Assembly: GCA_036747295.1 (NCBI GenBank)
Contig: DAIOCN010000024.1
Location: 1 to 42,296 of the forward strand
DNA length: 42,296 nucleotides
Direction: 5' to 3'
Source of the DNA: UBA4736 sp002404015
GTDB taxonomy: Bacteria; Chloroflexota; Dormibacteria; Dormibacterales; Dormibacteraceae
Shown: positions 21,742 to 29,279 of the stretch, piece by piece
How positions within the stretch are numbered: position 1 is the first letter of the stretch
How the letters are laid out: each line of letters begins with the position of its first letter
Program-made: the position numbers and the translations under genes
Notes under the pieces: generated by a model
What the model saw: the letters and a program-made list of their open reading frames with translations, nothing else
Told to the model about the DNA's origin: nothing
Databases searched by the model: none

Positions 21742-21776
21742 GAAGAGCCCCCCGCCAAGCGGGGGGCTCTTCTTTG
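21742..21776 (+). terminator. intrinsic terminator of groESL
   Basis: Perfect 13-bp stem (21742-21754 with 21760-21772), 5-base loop CCAAG, followed by a short T-rich tail (TTTG). It ends the groES-groEL transcript. Confidence 0.85.
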
Positions 21777-21795
21777 TAGAACACCCTCAAGAAAA

Positions 21796-21836
21796 ACTCC
21801 TTCCCCCTTGTGGGGAGGGCCGGGGTGGGGGTCCCT
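21796..21836 (-). repeat. half-copy of the GC-rich inverted-repeat element, reverse orientation
   Basis: CCTTCCCCCTTGTGGGGAGG followed by GCCGGGGTGGGGGTCC. Read on the minus strand it matches the right end of the DUF559 cassette (GGACCCCCACCC, CCCTCCCCACAAG). It sits between the groEL terminator and the stop codon of the next minus-strand gene. Confidence 0.7.
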
Positions 21837-22322
21837 CTAGGTAGGGTGGGCCGTCCCTCGCCGAGGCGGCGGCCCCTGCTTGTTCTCCTCCTCCTGCTCC
21901 ATGCGGACCAGGTTGAGGCGGCGGGCCAGGATCGTGATGGCGAACGGCAGCAGCAACAGGACCACCGCGATGAGCACCGAGGTAGGGTCGGGGAGCCGCT
22001 TGGGGTCCTGCATGCTGTAGTAGGTCCCGTAGGCTCCGAAGGCCGACCAGCCCAGGACGTAGACGATCGCGACCGACACCAGCCAGAACCGGTACTCCGA
22101 GTACAGCAGGGGAGCGTAGCGCCGGCCGCGAAGGAGCGTCTGCCAGGCGAAGAGCCCGTTCAGCGAGAGGCCGCTGACCAGGGCGCAGACCGCGAGGCCG
22201 ACCCGGAACTCCGTCAGGTGGCGCATCACGAACGCCGAGGCGTTGACGGCGAGGATGCCGACCGGGGTCGAGATGCCGACCGCGAGGAAAACGATCTCCC
22301 GGAAGCGCCGGCTCCTCAGCAT
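21837..22322 (-). CDS. four-TM membrane protein of unknown function
   Basis: 161 residues, not recognised. Four hydrophobic helices at about residues 9-29, 40-60, 79-99 and 115-135 are followed by a charged cytoplasmic tail (RRLNLVRMEQEEENKQGPPPRRG). No catalytic motif is visible. The ATG at 22322 lies only 12 bases downstream of the hairpin that ends the Fe-S carrier gene. The stop codon abuts the dispersed GC-rich repeat. Confidence 0.7.
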   Translation of the reverse strand: MLRSRRFREIVFLAVGISTPVGILAVNASAFVMRHLTEFRVGLAVCALVSGLSLNGLFAWQTLLRGRRYAPLLYSEYRFWLVSVAIVYVLGWSAFGAYGTYYSMQDPKRLPDPTSVLIAVVLLLLPFAITILARRLNLVRMEQEEENKQGPPPRRGTAHPT

Positions 22323-22333
22323 TCCAAAAGAAT

Positions 22334-22358
22334 AGGGGCGGCCCTGAGGGCCGCCCCT
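22334..22358 (-). terminator. intrinsic terminator after the Fe-S carrier gene
   Basis: 11-bp perfect stem (22334-22344 with 22348-22358), 3-base loop; on the minus strand it is followed by ATTCTTTTGG. It lies 20 bases past the stop of the A-type carrier gene. Confidence 0.75.
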
Positions 22359-22377
22359 GTTCCGGTCGCCCTGGCCT

Positions 22378-22758
22378 CTAGTGGCCGCAGCCGCAGGCCT
22401 TCGCCTCTCCGGCGTCGTCGCCGGTGTCGAACGAGTGGCCGCAGGAGCAGGAGCTGACCGCGTTCGGGTTGTGAACGGTGAAGCCGGCGCCCATCAGGCT
22501 GTCTACGTAGTCGATCTCGGAGCCCCTGATATGGGGCGCGCTGAAGTCGTCGATGAGGACCCGCACCCCGTCCTGCTCGATGACCTGGTCACCGGGCCGC
22601 ACGTTGTCGTCGAAGGCCATGCCGTACTGGAGCCCGCTGCAGCCGCCGCCGCTGACGAAGACGCGCAGGCCGACAGCCGGGTTCGACTCCTTGGCGAGCA
22701 GGTTCTTGAGCTGCGACATTGCCTCGGTGCTGAGAGTGATGTTTGCTTGCTCGATCAT
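22378..22758 (-). CDS. erpA: A-type iron-sulfur cluster carrier (ErpA/IscA/HesB family)
   Basis: 126 residues. It carries Fe-S clusters to apo-proteins. The three conserved cysteines are Cys40 (GGGCSGLQYGM), Cys104 and Cys106 (SSCSCGHSF, where most homologues have CGCG). The C-terminus is extended by about 15 residues with two more cysteines (EAKACGCGH), possibly an extra metal site. ErpA, IscA and SufA cannot be told apart reliably; no isc or suf genes are adjacent, which slightly favours the ErpA-like housekeeping type. Confidence 0.88.
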   Translation of the reverse strand: MIEQANITLSTEAMSQLKNLLAKESNPAVGLRVFVSGGGCSGLQYGMAFDDNVRPGDQVIEQDGVRVLIDDFSAPHIRGSEIDYVDSLMGAGFTVHNPNAVSSCSCGHSFDTGDDAGEAKACGCGH

Positions 22759-22780
22759 TGGAAACAGAAAACCTCCCTTC

Positions 22781-22801
22781 GAATCCTAGGATTGCATCCT
22801 A
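22781..22801 (-). promoter_or_regulatory. palindromic candidate operator upstream of the Fe-S carrier gene
   Basis: AATCCTAGGATT (22782-22793) is a perfect 12-base palindrome directly followed by GCATCCTA, so the minus strand carries TAGGAT twice. It lies about 25 bases before the ATG. It may be a -10 element overlapping a regulator site, but no family assignment is possible. Confidence 0.3.
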
Positions 22802-22828
22802 CCACGGGTCCTCGCCGCCCCCTCTCGT

Positions 22829-24103
22829 CTAAGCGTTCAAGCCGAAGGGAAGCTTGCGCCCGCCTGACTTGCCGTCGGCCTTGATCCCGACGACGATGCC
22901 GGCGAGCACTTGCGAGCCCCGAGCGATGGCGCTCTTGGGGTCCGTCAGGACCAGGATCTCGCCCTTCACGGCCGCCTCGTCGGGCTTGGAGCCGTCGTAG
23001 CCGAACTCGCAGACGATCTCCTGCTTGAGGGTCCGCTCGACGTCGTCCCGGCTCACGACCGGCTTCGGCATCTTGTTGTTCATCGCGATCAGGACGCGCC
23101 CGGGGACGATCTGGAGGACGTTCGTGAAGATGTTCAGGAGGTCCGTGATGTCCTTCAGTGTGGACAGCTCGGGGGTCGCGATGAGCACGATGCGCTGGGC
23201 GTGCTCCAGGACCGAGAGGACGGTCTCGTTGAGGTTCACGCCGAGGTCGAAGATGATGTAGCGGAACGTGTTGTTCAGGAGCGCCATCGCCCTGACGATG
23301 AGCTCCGCGTTGATCAGGTCCGCGTGCTCCGGCTTGAGAACGCCCGGCAGCAGCATCATCCCGCTGGGGTGGTGCAGGATCGCGCCCAGGAGCGCCTCTT
23401 CGAAGCCGGCCTCGGGGGTCTGCCCAGCCAGGGCCAGGCAGCTCGTGGGGACCAGGTTGGAGAGCAGGCTGGCGTGGTTGTAGGGGAGCGCCAGGTCCAC
23501 GAGCAGCACCTCGTTCGGGAACTGCTTTCCGAGCGCCGCCGCCAGGTTGACGGCGATCGTCGTCCGTCCGGCGCCGCCCTTGGGCGAGTAGACCGCGACC
23601 GTGCTGGCGGCCTGCTCGGCCGTCACCATCTTCGCGCGCGCGATCAGGTTGGGAAGAGTCGACTTGCGCTGGTCGACGAGCTTGGTCAGCTCGATGATCG
23701 CGTCCGAGTCGGCGGGCAGCGTTTCGTACAGCGTCTTGCGGTCGAGCACGAGCAGCTGGCAGTCCTCGAGCGCGCGCACCGTGGCGGTGCGTACCTCCTC
23801 TGAGATCAGCGCCATCTCGCCGAAGAAGTCGCCGGGGCCCAGGAACGCGATCACGATCGAGTGCCCGGGCGACTCCTCGACGGTCACCTCGCAGCGACCC
23901 GCCTCGATGATGAAGAGCGCGTCACCGGCGTCGCCCTGGTTGATGATCGCGGTCCCCGCGGTCACGCTGGCCGGCGCGAGCGCCCGGGAGACGGCCCGCA
24001 GGATGTTGTCCGACAGCGTGAAGAGGATCGCCACCCGCTCGAGCGTGACAAAGCGCCGGTTGAGCTCCTCCGGAGTCGGGCCCTGGGGCTGGGTGTCCGT
24101 CAC
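22829..24103 (-). CDS. cyclic-nucleotide-binding domain fused to CpaE/MinD-like P-loop ATPase
   Basis: 424 residues. Residues about 20-140 form a cNMP-binding (CRP-type) domain: GTAIINQGDAGDALFIIEAGRCEV, IAFLGPGDFFGEMALISEEVRTATVRA (the phosphate-binding cassette). Residues about 165-400 form a MinD/ParA-type ATPase of the CpaE group with the deviant Walker A SPKGGAGRTTIAVNLAAAL, LLVDLALPYNHASL and IIFDLGVNLNETVL. CpaE proteins place pili and secretion machines. A cyclic-nucleotide input on such an ATPase suggests second-messenger-controlled localisation, which is inference. GTG start at 24103 with TATAAT 9 bases upstream. No tad/flp pilus genes are in the window. Confidence 0.85.
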   Translation of the reverse strand: MTDTQPQGPTPEELNRRFVTLERVAILFTLSDNILRAVSRALAPASVTAGTAIINQGDAGDALFIIEAGRCEVTVEESPGHSIVIAFLGPGDFFGEMALISEEVRTATVRALEDCQLLVLDRKTLYETLPADSDAIIELTKLVDQRKSTLPNLIARAKMVTAEQAASTVAVYSPKGGAGRTTIAVNLAAALGKQFPNEVLLVDLALPYNHASLLSNLVPTSCLALAGQTPEAGFEEALLGAILHHPSGMMLLPGVLKPEHADLINAELIVRAMALLNNTFRYIIFDLGVNLNETVLSVLEHAQRIVLIATPELSTLKDITDLLNIFTNVLQIVPGRVLIAMNNKMPKPVVSRDDVERTLKQEIVCEFGYDGSKPDEAAVKGEILVLTDPKSAIARGSQVLAGIVVGIKADGKSGGRKLPFGLNA

Positions 24104-24112
24104 GACGCCCGA

Positions 24113-24118
24113 ATTATA
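24113..24118 (-). promoter_or_regulatory. -10 box TATAAT of the cNMP-ATPase gene
   Basis: On the minus strand a perfect TATAAT is followed by 9 bases and the GTG at 24103, implying a leader of 0-3 bases. No good -35 match is seen. Confidence 0.45.
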
Positions 24119-24160
24119 AGGAGGCCATCCCGAATATCCGGCGGAGCCCTCGAACCGGGT

Positions 24161-26350
24161 TTAGGGGGAGGCCGCCGGAGTGGGCGTCGGCGGCCTCGGT
24201 GTCGGCGGGTTTGTCGGCAAGATCGTGGGGACGATGCTGGGAACCGTGGTCGGCAGCGGGGCCGCGGGCGTCGGGGTGGTGGAGTCGGTCGGGCTGGACG
24301 ATGGGCTGGGAGTGGGCTTGGCGCAGTCGATCCCCTTCTCGGTCCCGGGCAGGAAGATCTCGTGGCCGCCATTGGTCTTGTCGCCCGGGCAGCCGGTGCC
24401 GTCTACCAGGCCGCTCGGCCGCTGGTACCAGGCCTTCATGTTGCTGGGCATCCCGTTGATGAACTCGCCGAGCATCAGCTGGCCGACCTCCGTTCCGAAG
24501 GTGCTGATGTTCTGGCCGCCGCCGCCGGCCTCGGTGTTGCCGCCCCAGGCGCCGACCGCGATGTCAGGGCTGTAGGCCATCATCCAGGCGTCCTTGTGGA
24601 CGCCGGTCTGGCTGCCGCCGGTGGTACCCGACTTACTCGCCATCTGCCGGTTCCAGCCCATGTGCCACTGGTTCTGGTAGTCCTTCAGCACGTCCGTCAT
24701 CAGGTAGGCCTCGGCCGGCGTGAGCACGCTGGTCTTGCCGTCCTGCTTGCCGGGATCCTGCTGGAAGACGGTGTTGCCGGAGACGTCCACGATCCGGGTG
24801 ATGGCCATCAGGGGCATCTTGGTGCCCTGGTTGGCGAAGGTCGCGTAGCCCTGGAGATGGTCGAACATGGTGATCTCGTCGGCCCCGATGGCGGCCGAGG
24901 GCACGGCCTTCAGGTCGCTCTTGATGCCCATCTGCTTGGCCAGGTTGAGGTAGTTCTGCTCGCCCTCCTTCTCGCCGACCTGGACCGCCGGCACATTGCG
25001 GGAGAGGAGGAGGGCGCGGCGCGCGCTCATGTCGCCCATGAAGCTGTTGTCGAAGTCGAGGGGCTTGTAGCCGTTCCCGAAGTCGGTCGGCTTGTCGCTG
25101 ACGGTCTGGGCCAGCGTGATCTTGTGGTCCTTCAGGGCGGCCTCATAGACGTAAGGCTTGAAGGAAGAGCCGGGCTGGCGGGGGTGCGTGATGACGTCGT
25201 ACTGGCCGCCGATGGCGTTGTTGTAGTAGTCGGCTGAGCCGACCCAGGCCAGGATCTCGCCGGTGTCCGGCTTGGCGGCCAGCAGCATGCCGTTGTTGAC
25301 GCCGCCGCCCTTCAGCTTGCCGACACCGTCGGCGACGGAGCGCTGGGCCAGGTCCTGGAGGCCCAGGTCGAGGGTGGTGTAGACGGCGAAACCGCCCTGC
25401 TGGATGGCGGCGGAGCCGAACTGGGCTTCCAGCTTTGAGATGACGTAGTCGACGAAGTGGGGGGCCAGGCTCTGGCGGGGGCTGGTGTCGAACTTGAGCT
25501 CGGCCTGGATGTTCTCCTGGGCGGCCTTGTCGGCCTCGGCCTGGGTGAGGGTGTGGGTGGCCACCAGCCCGCTGAGGACGTAGAGCTGGCGCCCCTTGGC
25601 GCGGTCGTAGTGGGTCTGGGGGTCGTAGTAGACGGGCGCCTGGACGAGGGCCGCGAGGAATGCGGCCTGAGCCGGCGTCAGGTCCTTGGGCTCCTTGTCC
25701 TTGCCGAAGTAGGTCTTGGTGGCAGCCCCCACGCCGTAGGCGTTGTGGCCGTAGTAGACGCGGTTGAGGTAGAGATCGAGGATCTGGTCCTTGCTGTACT
25801 TCTGCTCGAGGGCGGTGGCCAGGACGGCCTCCTGGACCTTGCGGAAGACGGACCTCTGGGGCGTCAGCAGCTGGATCTTGATGAGCTGCTGCGTGATGGT
25901 GCTGCCGCCCTGGGTGGCGCCCCGGTGCAGGAGGTCGTTGAAGGCGGCCCGGGCGGTGGATGGGATGTCGACCGCGCCGTGGCTGTAGAAGTTGCGGTCC
26001 TCGGCCGCCAGCATCGCGGCGGGCACGAGCTTGCCCATGTCCTTGAGCTTCACCACGTCGTGGTACTCGCCCTGGGCGTTGCGCTGCTCGATCTGCTTGC
26101 CGTGGCGGTCGTAGATGACGATGGAGCGGGCGAGGACGCCGGTCGAGCCGGGGTCGGGGAGGTCCCGGAGGGTCCAGAAGACGTAGCCGACGAAGCCGAC
26201 CAGGAGGACGATGAGGGCCAGGGCGAACCAGCCGCCGTGGCGGGCGAACCAGTCGGGTACCTTCAGCCGGGATCGGTGGGCGGAGGCCCGGGCCCGCGGG
26301 GCGCGCGGCTCGGGCGTGCCGGGCGTGCCGGGCGTGTTCGAGTAGCTCAA
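24161..26350 (-). CDS. class A penicillin-binding protein (PBP1a-type glycosyltransferase/transpeptidase)
   Basis: 729 residues. A basic cytoplasmic tail, one TM helix (about 40-60), then the GT51 glycosyltransferase (AAEDRNFYSHGAVDIPS with catalytic Glu, RGATQGGSTITQQLIK, GRQLYVL). The transpeptidase follows with SxxK in PGSSFKPYVYE, SRN in LLLSRNVPAVQ and KSGTTGG. The C-terminal about 45 residues are a Pro/Thr/Ser-rich tail. It polymerises and cross-links peptidoglycan at the outer face of the membrane. The start is TTG at 26350, with GGGAG upstream. All active-site residues are present, so it should be bifunctional. Confidence 0.94.
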   Translation of the reverse strand: MSYSNTPGTPGTPEPRAPRARASAHRSRLKVPDWFARHGGWFALALIVLLVGFVGYVFWTLRDLPDPGSTGVLARSIVIYDRHGKQIEQRNAQGEYHDVVKLKDMGKLVPAAMLAAEDRNFYSHGAVDIPSTARAAFNDLLHRGATQGGSTITQQLIKIQLLTPQRSVFRKVQEAVLATALEQKYSKDQILDLYLNRVYYGHNAYGVGAATKTYFGKDKEPKDLTPAQAAFLAALVQAPVYYDPQTHYDRAKGRQLYVLSGLVATHTLTQAEADKAAQENIQAELKFDTSPRQSLAPHFVDYVISKLEAQFGSAAIQQGGFAVYTTLDLGLQDLAQRSVADGVGKLKGGGVNNGMLLAAKPDTGEILAWVGSADYYNNAIGGQYDVITHPRQPGSSFKPYVYEAALKDHKITLAQTVSDKPTDFGNGYKPLDFDNSFMGDMSARRALLLSRNVPAVQVGEKEGEQNYLNLAKQMGIKSDLKAVPSAAIGADEITMFDHLQGYATFANQGTKMPLMAITRIVDVSGNTVFQQDPGKQDGKTSVLTPAEAYLMTDVLKDYQNQWHMGWNRQMASKSGTTGGSQTGVHKDAWMMAYSPDIAVGAWGGNTEAGGGGQNISTFGTEVGQLMLGEFINGMPSNMKAWYQRPSGLVDGTGCPGDKTNGGHEIFLPGTEKGIDCAKPTPSPSSSPTDSTTPTPAAPLPTTVPSIVPTILPTNPPTPRPPTPTPAASP

Positions 26351-26490
26351 TTGGATGTACGACTCCCGCTAGATAGTGACATTAACGATAGCAGCAAACC
26401 TGACTATCCTAACGGGCCTTCTGGGGGCTTCGTTACGCGGCCTCGGGTGGGGAGGGGGTGGAGGGTAAGCTGCTAGACTTTTTGGCCGTC

Positions 26491-26569
26491 GGTCCCGTGG
26501 TGTAGCCTGGCCAAACACGCGGCCCTGTCAAGGCCGAGAACGCCGGTTCGAATCCGGTCGGGACCGCCA
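26491..26569 (+). tRNA. tRNA-Asp (GTC)
   Basis: Acceptor stem GGTCCCG/CGGGACC, D-arm GTGTAGCCTGGCCAAACAC, anticodon stem CGGCC/GGCCG with loop CTGTCAA (anticodon GTC), T-arm GCCGGTTCGAATCCGGT, discriminator G and encoded CCA. A TAGACT hexamer at 26474-26479 is a plausible -10 box. Confidence 0.96.
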
Positions 26570-26585
26570 TCCTCGCTCCCGAGCT

Positions 26586-26677
26586 GGAGAGGTGGCCGAG
26601 CCCGGTTGAAGGCGACGGTCTCGAAAACCGTTATAGGGGCAACCCTATCGTGGGTTCGAATCCCACCCTCTCCGCCA
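26586..26677 (+). tRNA. tRNA-Ser (CGA)
   Basis: Acceptor stem GGAGAGG/CCTCTCC, anticodon stem ACGGT/ACCGT with loop CTCGAAA (anticodon CGA), a long variable arm (TATAGGGGCAACCCTATC) as expected for class II tRNA-Ser, T-arm GTGGGTTCGAATCCCAC, discriminator G and encoded CCA. It lies 16 bases after tRNA-Asp and is probably cotranscribed. Confidence 0.95.
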
Positions 26678-26743
26678 GTCGGATGCGCAGTACGCGAGCG
26701 GCTGCGGCCCTACCAAGGTTGCCCCCTTAGACTTGGCCTCGCG

Positions 26744-27640
26744 ATGAGAGTTCTCCGCAGCCTCCTCTTCGCCCCCGGCAATCATCCGCGCCGGCGGGAA
26801 AAGGCCTACCAGGTCGGCGCCGACGGAGTCATTCTGGACCTCGAGGACGCCGTGGCTCTGAGCGAGAAGGAGGCGGCGCGCGAGCAGGTAAGCGCATTCC
26901 TCCGGGACAAGCCGAGGGCAGCCTTCACCGTCGTCCGCGTCAACGCGCTCAACACGGACCAGGTACTGGCCGACATCGAAGCCGTGGTCGGACCCGGGCT
27001 CGACGCCCTCATGCTCCCCAAGGTAGAAAGCGCCACTGACGCGCGAATCGCCGACTGGCTGATCTCGCACCACGAGCGCCGCCGCGGCCTGGCAGCTGGA
27101 TCGATCGAGCTGCACGCAGTCATCGAAACGGCGCAGGGGCTTACCGCCATAGAGGAGATTGCGCGCGCCTCCGCCCGGCTCAAGCGGATCGCCTTCGGCG
27201 TCGCGGACTTCACTCTGGACACGGGGATGGAATGGTCCGCCTCCAACCCGTTCCTGACCTGGGCGGGGGCGCTTGTCGTGACCGTGAGCAGGGCGGCCGG
27301 CCTCGAACCGCCGCTCGACACCGTCTATCGCGACCTCTCCGACGCTGAAGGCTTTCGGCAAGCGGCCCGCCTGGGCCGTTCGCTTGGCTTCCAGGGCAAG
27401 GTCTGCCTGCATCCCGACCAGGTCGCGATCGCGAATGAGGTCTTCACGCCCGGGGCGGCCGAGATCGAAGACGCCTGGGCGGTTCACTCGGCGTTCGCGA
27501 AGGCCGAGAGGGACGGCATGGCCTCGATCCAGCTCGACGGCCGGTTCATCGACTACCCGATCGCGCAGCGGGCGCGACAGATCCTTGACGCCGCCAGGCT
27601 CGCCGGCGTGCTCCCGGAGGCTTACAGGGCCGACACGTAG
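26744..27640 (+). CDS. CitE/HpcH-family lyase (malyl-CoA / citramalyl-CoA lyase-like)
   Basis: 298 residues. TIM-barrel family that cleaves or forms C-C bonds in CoA esters such as (S)-malyl-CoA or citramalyl-CoA. Motifs: LRSLLFAPGNHPRR, GADGVILDLEDAV (Mg-binding Glu/Asp), VVRVNAL, LPKVESA, HAVIETAQGL, IAFGVADFTLDTG, GFQGKVCLHPDQV. It lacks citrate-lyase partner genes, so it is a stand-alone CoA-ester lyase or thioesterase. With the CoA transferase at 29280 it may handle the carbon skeleton, for example glyoxylate, left by ureide breakdown. TAGACT lies 10 bases before the ATG. Its 3' end overlaps the convergent amidase by 19 bases. Confidence 0.85.
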   Translation: MRVLRSLLFAPGNHPRRREKAYQVGADGVILDLEDAVALSEKEAAREQVSAFLRDKPRAAFTVVRVNALNTDQVLADIEAVVGPGLDALMLPKVESATDARIADWLISHHERRRGLAAGSIELHAVIETAQGLTAIEEIARASARLKRIAFGVADFTLDTGMEWSASNPFLTWAGALVVTVSRAAGLEPPLDTVYRDLSDAEGFRQAARLGRSLGFQGKVCLHPDQVAIANEVFTPGAAEIEDAWAVHSAFAKAERDGMASIQLDGRFIDYPIAQRARQILDAARLAGVLPEAYRADT

Positions 27641-28269
27641 TCGAGAACCTCTTCGAGAGCCACCACATCGGCGTACTTGGTGTCGATGTCGAAGAGGTTC
27701 GCTTCGTGCGGACCAGCCGCCCGATCGGCGACACATTCGCGCGGAACGACTGTGCGGAACCCGTACGACACGGAGTCGATCGCAGTCGCGCGGATGCAGC
27801 CGCTGGTCGAGCAGCCGGTCAGCAGGACGGTATCGACGCGGCGACTGTTGAGAAGACTCAGTAACGGCGTCATGAAGAACGAGCTTCCGTACTTCTTCAC
27901 CAGCACGTGCTCGGACTGGAGTGGGGCAATGCGGGGATGGATCTCGGTCATCCGGTCGCCAATCAGCAGCGTCTTCAAAGTCGGCAGCTTGAGCGCCCAG
28001 ACGCCGGCATCCTCTCCACTCGGGTGATAGGCGATCGTCGTGTAAACGGTAAGCAGCCCCTTGCGCCGCGTCGCCTCGAGGAGAGCCGCGATACTCTCCA
28101 GCGTCTCGGTCATGTCAGAACCGACCGGATGGTCCGGGTCACAAAACGCGCGAGACATGTCGACGACGACGACCGCCGGTCTCAGGCCGTAGCCAGACCG
28201 AGCCCCCATCTCGCGCGAGGAGTAGAAGGCGGCGGTCTCTGGGATCCAGTCGGATGGCTCACCTGCCAT
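27622..28269 (-). CDS. isochorismatase-fold cysteine amidohydrolase (N-carbamoylsarcosine amidase-like)
   Basis: 215 residues. The Cys-Asp-Lys triad is visible: Asp in PAVVVVDMSRAF, Lys in VLVKKYGSSFF, and the nucleophilic Cys in LLTGCSTSGCIRATAIDS. The family includes N-carbamoylsarcosine amidase, maleamate amidase and ureidoacrylate amidase. The N-terminal extension and GCSTSGC spelling fit the N-carbamoylsarcosine/maleamate amidase branch. Neighbours (hydantoinase, carbamoylase, allantoinase) make an N-carbamoyl substrate likely. The ATG lies within the end of the allantoinase gene (11-base overlap), so the two minus-strand genes form an operon. Confidence 0.82.
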   Translation of the reverse strand: MAGEPSDWIPETAAFYSSREMGARSGYGLRPAVVVVDMSRAFCDPDHPVGSDMTETLESIAALLEATRRKGLLTVYTTIAYHPSGEDAGVWALKLPTLKTLLIGDRMTEIHPRIAPLQSEHVLVKKYGSSFFMTPLLSLLNSRRVDTVLLTGCSTSGCIRATAIDSVSYGFRTVVPRECVADRAAGPHEANLFDIDTKYADVVALEEVLDYVSAL

Positions 28270-29212
28270 TTCCGGCCACCGGCTCGCGCTTGAACTTTCT
28301 CTGATTGGCCGACCACCAGCGGGCGATGTCGAGGCGGCGGGCGATCCACACGTCGCCCTTGCCGAGCGCGTACTCGATCACCTCGCGCAGCCCGGACGTG
28401 CGGCCGGCCTGGCCGGCCCAGCGAGGGTGGAGGCCGATCGACATCATCTTCGGATAACCCTCGGCGCCCTCGCGCCGCAGCTCGTCGATAGCGCGCCGGC
28501 AAAGGTCGAAGAAGTCGCTCGGGCTGCCGAAGCCCGAGAAGACGTAGCGGAGGTCGTTGTAGGTGAGCGAGTACGGCACTATCAGCTGCCGCTTGCCCTT
28601 GACGCTCGCGAAATGGGGCAGATCGTCGGCGTAGCTGTCCGAGTCGTAGAGGAAGCCGCCCTCCTCGGCCACCAGCTCGCGGGTGTTCACGCTCGGACCG
28701 TAGCGGCAGTACCAGCCCAGGGGCCGTTCGCCGCACGTCTTCTTGAGCGACTCAACGGCCAATCGCATGTGCTCGCGCTCCTCCTCGCGGGAGAGCCGCC
28801 AGACCTCCTCCCAGCGCCAGCCGTGCGAGCAGACGTCGTGGCCCGCCTCCTTGATCCAGGCACCCACCTCAGGATTCCTTTCGATCGCGACAGCACAGGC
28901 GAAGATCGTGGCCTTGACCTGACAGTCGTCGAACAGCCGAGCCAAACGCCAGATCCCGGCCCGGCTCCCGTACTCATAGACCGACTCCATGCAGAGGTCT
29001 CTGTACTCGGGCGGCAGGCCCAGGGTCACCTCGCCCAGGCCCTCGTTCTGGCCGTCCCCGCCAGAGACGGTGTACTCCGACCCCTCCTCGTAGTTGACGA
29101 CTATGTTCAGCGCCAGCTTGGCGTTTCCTGGCCAGATGACCCTCGGAAGCCTGCTTCCGTAACCGACCAGGTCGCGCCTGGGACCGGCCACCCGCTTGTC
29201 GGAGACCTGCAT
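28259..29212 (-). CDS. puuE: PuuE-type allantoinase / polysaccharide-deacetylase-family amidase
   Basis: 317 residues of the carbohydrate-esterase-4 fold. The N-terminal RDLVGYGSRLPRVIWPGNAKLALNIVVNYEEGSE is characteristic of the PuuE allantoinase branch rather than chitin deacetylases. Metal/active-site positions include HDVCSHGWRWEE and the C-terminal SIGLHPRWAGQAGR. It would open the hydantoin ring of allantoin, giving allantoate. There is no signal peptide, so it is cytoplasmic. GGGGAGGG lies before the ATG at 29212. It is divergent from the CoA transferase/hyu operon across a 67-base promoter gap. Related formamidase-type activities are possible alternatives. Confidence 0.8.
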   Translation of the reverse strand: MQVSDKRVAGPRRDLVGYGSRLPRVIWPGNAKLALNIVVNYEEGSEYTVSGGDGQNEGLGEVTLGLPPEYRDLCMESVYEYGSRAGIWRLARLFDDCQVKATIFACAVAIERNPEVGAWIKEAGHDVCSHGWRWEEVWRLSREEEREHMRLAVESLKKTCGERPLGWYCRYGPSVNTRELVAEEGGFLYDSDSYADDLPHFASVKGKRQLIVPYSLTYNDLRYVFSGFGSPSDFFDLCRRAIDELRREGAEGYPKMMSIGLHPRWAGQAGRTSGLREVIEYALGKGDVWIARRLDIARWWSANQRKFKREPVAGNGR

Positions 29213-29266
29213 CGACCACCCTCCCCTGAACCCCGGCTAGGCGAGGCCTGAACATAGCACCCGAGC

Positions 29267-29279
29267 TAGAATTCCGGCC
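29267..29279 (+). promoter_or_regulatory. -10 element of a leaderless promoter for the catabolic operon
   Basis: TAGAAT (29267-29272), 7 bases, GTG start at 29280. No ribosome site is present. It would drive the operon from the CoA transferase onward. No regulator gene is found in the island. Confidence 0.45.

Noticed and set aside
23861..25237. Plus-strand ORF of 458 codons opposite the ATPase and PBP genes
   Set aside because: Spans two clear minus-strand genes and their promoter; composition is that of an antisense frame.
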